A DNA stretch of 11,749 nt from Fragilaria radians (Eukaryota > Bacillariophyta > Fragilariophyceae > Fragilariales > Fragilariaceae): positions 106,220 to 117,968 of the forward strand of contig CAAAJI010000197.1 in the NCBI GenBank assembly GCA_900642245.1. The letters are read 5' to 3'. This document shows positions 8,291 to 11,749 of the stretch, in pieces. The notes beneath the pieces were generated by a model, which saw only the letters and a list, made by a program, of their open reading frames with translations, had not been told where the DNA came from and ran no database searches. Numbering within the stretch: the stretch's first letter is position 1; each line of letters starts with the position of its first letter. A program made the position numbers and the translations under genes.

Positions 8291-8377
8291 TTCTATCTTC
8301 GATAAGACGTGACGCCGTGATATGATATGTCATCAAGTAAGACATTAATCGAGTCAACTAATGCAATTAATCACATC

Positions 8378-8394
8378 GACGTAACTGTTACGTC
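8378..8394. promoter_or_regulatory. CRE-like palindrome (possible bZIP site)
   Basis: GACGTAAC-T-GTTACGTC is a perfect 17-base interrupted palindrome. Its right arm continues as ACGTCA (TGACGT on the minus strand), the core recognised by bZIP factors; TGACGT-type sites are known CO2/cAMP-response elements in diatoms. It lies about 390 bases before the secreted-protein gene, so a regulatory role is an inference. Confidence 0.35.
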
Positions 8395-8441
8395 ATTCAT
8401 GAGTTGAGTATCGGAATCACTAACAAATTTGATCCTAATTC

Positions 8442-8460
8442 AAAATTTAAAATTTAAAAT
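8442..8460. repeat. AT-rich tandem repeat, period 7
   Basis: AAAATTT is repeated 2.7 times without error just before the first copy of the direct repeat at 8466. It is low-complexity sequence. Confidence 0.7.
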
Positions 8461-8465
8461 CTTAC

Positions 8466-8506
8466 ACATGATTCAGTCGTGAAGTATTGCCGTGTCGGTG
8501 TGCAGC
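8466..8506 (+). repeat. Direct repeat copy 1 (upstream of the secreted-protein gene)
   Basis: It begins with a 25-base block (8466-8490, ACATGATTCAGTCG...) identical to 8675-8699. Two bases later comes a second shared block, TGTCGGTGTG (8493-8502), then CAGC. The copies start 209 bases apart. See copy 2 and findings. Confidence 0.9.
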
Positions 8507-8674
8507 CACCTATAACAAAACCCAACAAAAATATAGCTTCAAGACAAAAGTCTTTCATGCATTTAAGGACTCACACTTAAAAATTCCGATAGGTTAACGT
8601 TTCTACAAGTAGAATACAACCGTTCTAGGTGACCGGGACAGAAACAATTACACCCCGAAGAACAATAAAAAAAA

Positions 8675-8727
8675 ACATGATTCAGTCGTGAAGTATTGCT
8701 AAACTCGTCTTGTCGGTGTGCTGCAGC
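8675..8727 (+). repeat. Direct repeat copy 2 (just upstream of the TATA box)
   Basis: It has the same 25-base block (8675-8699) and the same TGTCGGTGTG block (8711-8720), followed by CAGC after three extra bases. Between the two blocks copy 2 has 11 bases where copy 1 has 2. It ends 13 bases before the TATA-like box of the downstream gene, so it sits where promoter elements would be. Confidence 0.9.
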
Positions 8728-8739
8728 GGGACCGAACAA

Positions 8740-8746
8740 TATAAAA
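8740..8746 (+). promoter_or_regulatory. TATA-box candidate for the secreted-protein gene
   Basis: TATAAAA lies 39 bases before the ATG at 8786. A second candidate, TATAAAG (8757-8763), lies 22 bases before it. The first leaves room for a short leader, as expected for a compact nuclear gene. There is no direct evidence for a transcription start. Confidence 0.4.
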
Positions 8747-8785
8747 AAAATCGTATTATAAAGCACAGAATTTTCAACCGGCAAG

Positions 8786-9406
8786 ATGGCCTTCCTCAGC
8801 CTTTTCGTTGCTATTTTCACTCTTTTTACTACACGTTCGACTGCAGCATTAAGACACAGTAATGCGGCAAATAAAGTCCAGAAAAGAAGTTTCGAACGTC
8901 ATCTTCAGATGGATAGTAGCCTGTCTGAGGATTATTTCCAGCTTGAGTTGATTCTTGATTCTCCTATGGATTCCAAATCGTATCTTGAAAAGACGTTATG
9001 TAAGGCAACGGGCGACCTGCTTTCGCTTACGGAGTACCTGGGAATAGTTATGAATGAATCAGGCCGAAAGTTTCTAGAGACACGAGCAACTAGGGAGGGC
9101 ATTCCCAGTGAGAATATCGTTTTTTTTGTCGAATTTCCATACCGTCGCAAACTTGAGAATAAGAAAGGAACATTGTTGTCAGAAGAAGGCAGTATTCGTG
9201 AGCTTCAAACCGGATATGTGTGGAAAGTTAAGATTATTTGCAGTCTTTGTGCACCTGATAACGGAGACAGGGCCATGCTAAGAGGGCTTGGAAGTGAATT
9301 AAGTATTCTATGGAATGAAGTTGCAAAAGCGGTGCAGAGAGGAGTTCGGTTGGACTGCAAGATGAAACATCTCGAATCTGTAGTATTTGATAAGCTACAT
9401 ATTTAA
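8786..9406 (+). CDS. Small predicted secreted protein of unknown family
   Basis: 206 residues, ATG 8786 to TAA 9404-9406. The start is supported by its GGCAAGATGG context and by an immediate signal peptide: a hydrophobic core at about residues 3-15, then RSTA and a likely cleavage after A20. The mature part is charged and contains four cysteines (72, 152, 155, 190), two of them in a C-S-L-C pair, so disulfide bonding or metal binding is possible. No transmembrane span follows the signal, so the product is probably secreted or resident in the secretory pathway. I recognise no domain. The uninterrupted frame, the signal peptide and the TATA boxes upstream argue for a real gene. It stands alone, next to retroelement remains; no AATAAA was found downstream. 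It may be lineage-specific. Confidence 0.78.
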   Translation: MAFLSLFVAIFTLFTTRSTAALRHSNAANKVQKRSFERHLQMDSSLSEDYFQLELILDSPMDSKSYLEKTLCKATGDLLSLTEYLGIVMNESGRKFLETRATREGIPSENIVFFVEFPYRRKLENKKGTLLSEEGSIRELQTGYVWKVKIICSLCAPDNGDRAMLRGLGSELSILWNEVAKAVQRGVRLDCKMKHLESVVFDKLHI

Positions 9407-9525
9407 CTATTGATTTAGTCCAGAGACTTCCAAACCTGCGACACAACAGAATTGTAATCCACGTCATGACGAAACAAAACGAAAATAGGAAACTCTAAGT
9501 CGCATGCCAAGCCTGATGTTTTGTC

Positions 9526-9699
9526 ATGGTCTCATGCCTTCCTATCGTAATTTGCAGCGTGACTAGGCCTGCCTTTCATCCACATCTGCATACCAACAAA
9601 GTTTTCTTTCCACAGTTTAATGCTACACATTTGAAAATCTTTGAATGTGAAAATTTGATTTGCGAAATGATGATTCCAGATGAAGAGATTCGTACTTGA
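9526..9699 (+). other. Weak 57-codon reading frame with Cys-rich continuation past an in-frame TGA
   Basis: ATG 9526 to TGA 9697-9699 encodes a short protein containing NATHLKIFECENLICEMMIP and DEEIRT. Past the TGA the same frame continues CRKCPPYRPYSPWKC and TQLGGIAA before another TGA. The even composition and the clustered cysteines on both sides look more coding-like than the surrounding DNA. It could be a gene fragment, an exon whose partners I cannot see, or chance. No family recognised. Confidence 0.2.
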
Positions 9700-11749
9700 T
9701 GTAGGAAGTGTCCACCATATCGGCCGTATTCACCTTGGAAATGTACACAGTTGGGAGGGATTGCTGCATGACATAAACTGACGGATTTGACAACTCTAGT
9801 CACAACCATGCTTCATTTTGATTGATTGATGAGTAAGCAGCGTTATAACGGCCCTGATAACGAGACAATGAATATCAAATCATAAATTGTTCCCATGGTT
9901 GATATATCAAATTCAAACCTTTTAAGAAAATTTCTATTCCCCTACCATCTAAAACGTTCTAATTTTTTGTTTCAAGCCGGCTGTAATTGCTTTACATTAT
10001 TGTTCAAACGATACAATGAAAATACCTATTTGAATTATAATTCTGAACTAAATTTATGATTAGCATATCTTCATACCTTTTCGTTTGACATTCCATATGG
10101 AATGGCATAACAACACATTAATGCACATCAATTATTAATAGTCATTTAAGGAAAAGCCTGCTCTTTCTCCTTCTTTGTTAATAACGCTCTTTGAATTCTC
10201 CCTTTTATATGGTGTCCAATTACCACCAGTGGATCGTCTTCCTCTTTGCTTCAAATATAATGTTGAGAGATCTTTTGATGACAATTATGAAAACATCTCT
10301 GTGACGTAACTTAACAGGGTAACTTCATTTTGCCGGAAGCTGATGCCACGTTGCCTATTGAATTGTTTTATTTCACAATATGTGAATGCCTTAGTTCCTT
10401 ATGTCATATGTTACTAACGTTTGCAAAGATCAATTTAGGTTCTTCAGTTGTGACTTCTTTCTGGATAATGACACCAATTATTTTTTTATCTTTCCTCAAA
10501 TTTTCTTCGAAAGCATTTATCGAGTAATGGGTGTTGCTATATTATTGGTCGAAACGTATAACTTTCCAAGGATTTTATTTGAGATTTAATTGTCTACAGA
10601 ATTTTCATGAATATTTATGCTTAGTTCAATTCCAGTATGATGACATGGGGTTTATGCTACGCTTTCTATCACACCACCTTACCCATGATTATTTTAATGC
10701 CTTCTTTTCAATTTGTTTGCTATAATTTTTATTTAAATTTTTTTTCTCGAACTAGTTTTCACTGCACGTACCAGTTTCTTTTGTTGAAGATCCATTTTGA
10801 AGATACATTTCAAGATTTGTTTTAGGTATTGGACTTGATTTGTCACTGCTTGCAGAGGTCGTAGTAGCTCAGTAGTAATAATGATTATGCAAGGCTAGAA
10901 CTCAACCTGATTTTTTAATACTCACAACAGTCCATCCTTCTTCATAGCCTACTTAGAAATAAGCTAGCTCCCTTTGCTTTTCTTAATAGACACTAGTTTC
11001 CTTGCTTTATTCTACTTGATGATCTGGAGATTTATCAAGTTAAAGACATTGTTATCTTTATTGCATACTCAAAGAAGTCACTATCGATTTGGAAATATGA
11101 ATGCATGCTGCAGTCTTTGTGCAATTGCTGCACTTTTTAAACTTGACAATAATTTTAATTTAAATCTCATAATCAAGTCAGGGCTTACTTCTTACTTTGC
11201 ATGAATATTTAATTATGATACTTTCCATGTCACTTTCACACACCTTTCGTGATTTATTTCTATACTCATACGATGCCGATGTATTACACATTGAAATATA
11301 GATCTAGTAGTTCTCAGGAAGATAAAGTTAATTGTTTGGGCTTCGACATATCTTAGTTTATGTTATCTCTCACATAGAACTATTCAATGAAAGTTTATCT
11401 CGTTGTAGTGCATTTCCATTATCATAGGATCCTTTGTTGCAAGAGTGTATTCTACCTACCAAGATTTAAAGCCTCTCCCGTATAAAAGCAGAAAATGAAT
11501 ATGGAGAAAAATTCTTTACGAGTAGATTTAAGTAATCCACTTAGAAAGTGGTGACAGCAAAATTCTTTTCAATTAAGAATCTTAGTATAACATCAAAAAT
11601 GTTGAAGATTCAAATAATTATGTTAGAAATTTGGTGGAATCGCCTAATAGACATGCCCTCCAAGCAGTAAGGGCTCAAAAGACATAAAATGATAGCAAAT
11701 AGGTTGGGTGGTTACGCTGTCATTATGTATTACATGTCTACATCATTAG
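9700..11749. other. AT-rich DNA with no gene supported
   Basis: About 2 kb of T- and A-rich sequence. Several overlapping open frames of 60-76 codons occur between 10330 and 11204 in different frames, but they are Phe/Leu/Ile-rich simply because the DNA is T-rich; none has a domain, a signal peptide with a sensible mature part, or a good start context. A TGACGTAA site (10302-10309) repeats the CRE-like core seen at 8378. No tRNA, rRNA or repeat array was found. Confidence 0.55.

Noticed and set aside
9576..9809. 77-codon minus-strand frame, considered as a transposase remnant
   Set aside because: No ordered match to any transposase catalytic motif; the opposite strand reads as more coding-like.
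10201..10300. Short plus-strand frame with a NYHQWIVFLF stretch, considered as part of a larger gene
   Set aside because: Only about 30 codons, stops on both sides, and no supporting neighbour.
10865..10916. tRNA-like promoter signals: TAGCTCAGTAG fits the A box, GGCTAGAACTC partly fits the B box, followed by T6
   Set aside because: The boxes are only 17 bases apart, the D and T arms do not pair, and no acceptor stem forms; most likely chance, at best a badly broken tRNA or SINE relic.
9240..11123. 15-base identical string (TGCAGTCTTTGTGCA) in the secreted-protein gene and again near 11109, both reading CSLCA
   Set aside because: The match does not extend on either side, and one such match is not very unlikely in a window of this length.
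10330..11204. Chain of overlapping 60-76-codon plus-strand frames
   Set aside because: They lie in different frames in T-rich DNA and translate to low-complexity hydrophobic sequence with no family features.

Overview
The window looks like nuclear DNA of a unicellular alga, most likely a diatom or other stramenopile. The reasons are a TM9SF (nonaspanin/EMP70) gene with a short 210-base spliceosomal intron, Copia-type retroelement remains of the kind common in diatom genomes (CoDi-like), AT-rich intergenic DNA, and compact genes for a coiled-coil protein and a small secreted protein. The organism call is inference; no rRNA or organellar marker is present.

Layout: (1) 1-604, plus strand, the 3' end of a gene for a coiled-coil protein with a Ser/Pro/basic low-complexity tail. 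(2) 605-1308, a convergent 3' intergenic stretch. (3) 3463-1309, minus strand, a two-exon TM9SF3-like nine-membrane-span protein. Its signal-peptide exon (3362-3463) is split from the main exon by an intron. A four-base homopolymer near the 3' end carries one base too many and throws the conserved C-terminal FVR...KVD tail out of frame. (4) 3464-4121, upstream DNA with a small hairpin. (5) 4122 to about 6890, a broken Copia-type retroelement. Gag, protease and the integrase core are missing; a decayed integrase-flank, reverse transcriptase and RNase H series remains, followed by a polypurine tract and the probable start of a 3' LTR. (6) 6885-7490, AT-rich DNA. (7) 7494-7622, a short coding-like fragment with a PVIADDSGL motif between splice-like signals. 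(8) About 7696-8290, a second, independent Copia RT remnant of another lineage, with the YVDD box. (9) 8300-8785, upstream DNA with an interrupted direct repeat, a CRE-like palindrome and TATA boxes. (10) 8786-9406, plus strand, a small predicted secreted protein of unknown family. (11) 9407-11749, AT-rich DNA with no gene I can defend, apart from a weak cysteine-containing short reading frame near 9526-9699.

The three host genes show no shared pathway. The TM9SF protein belongs to Golgi/endosome membrane trafficking, the 8786 protein enters the secretory route by its signal peptide, and the first gene may be cytoskeletal. The 4.1-8.3 kb stretch is a retroelement graveyard between them. The strongest observation is the TM9SF 3' frameshift.
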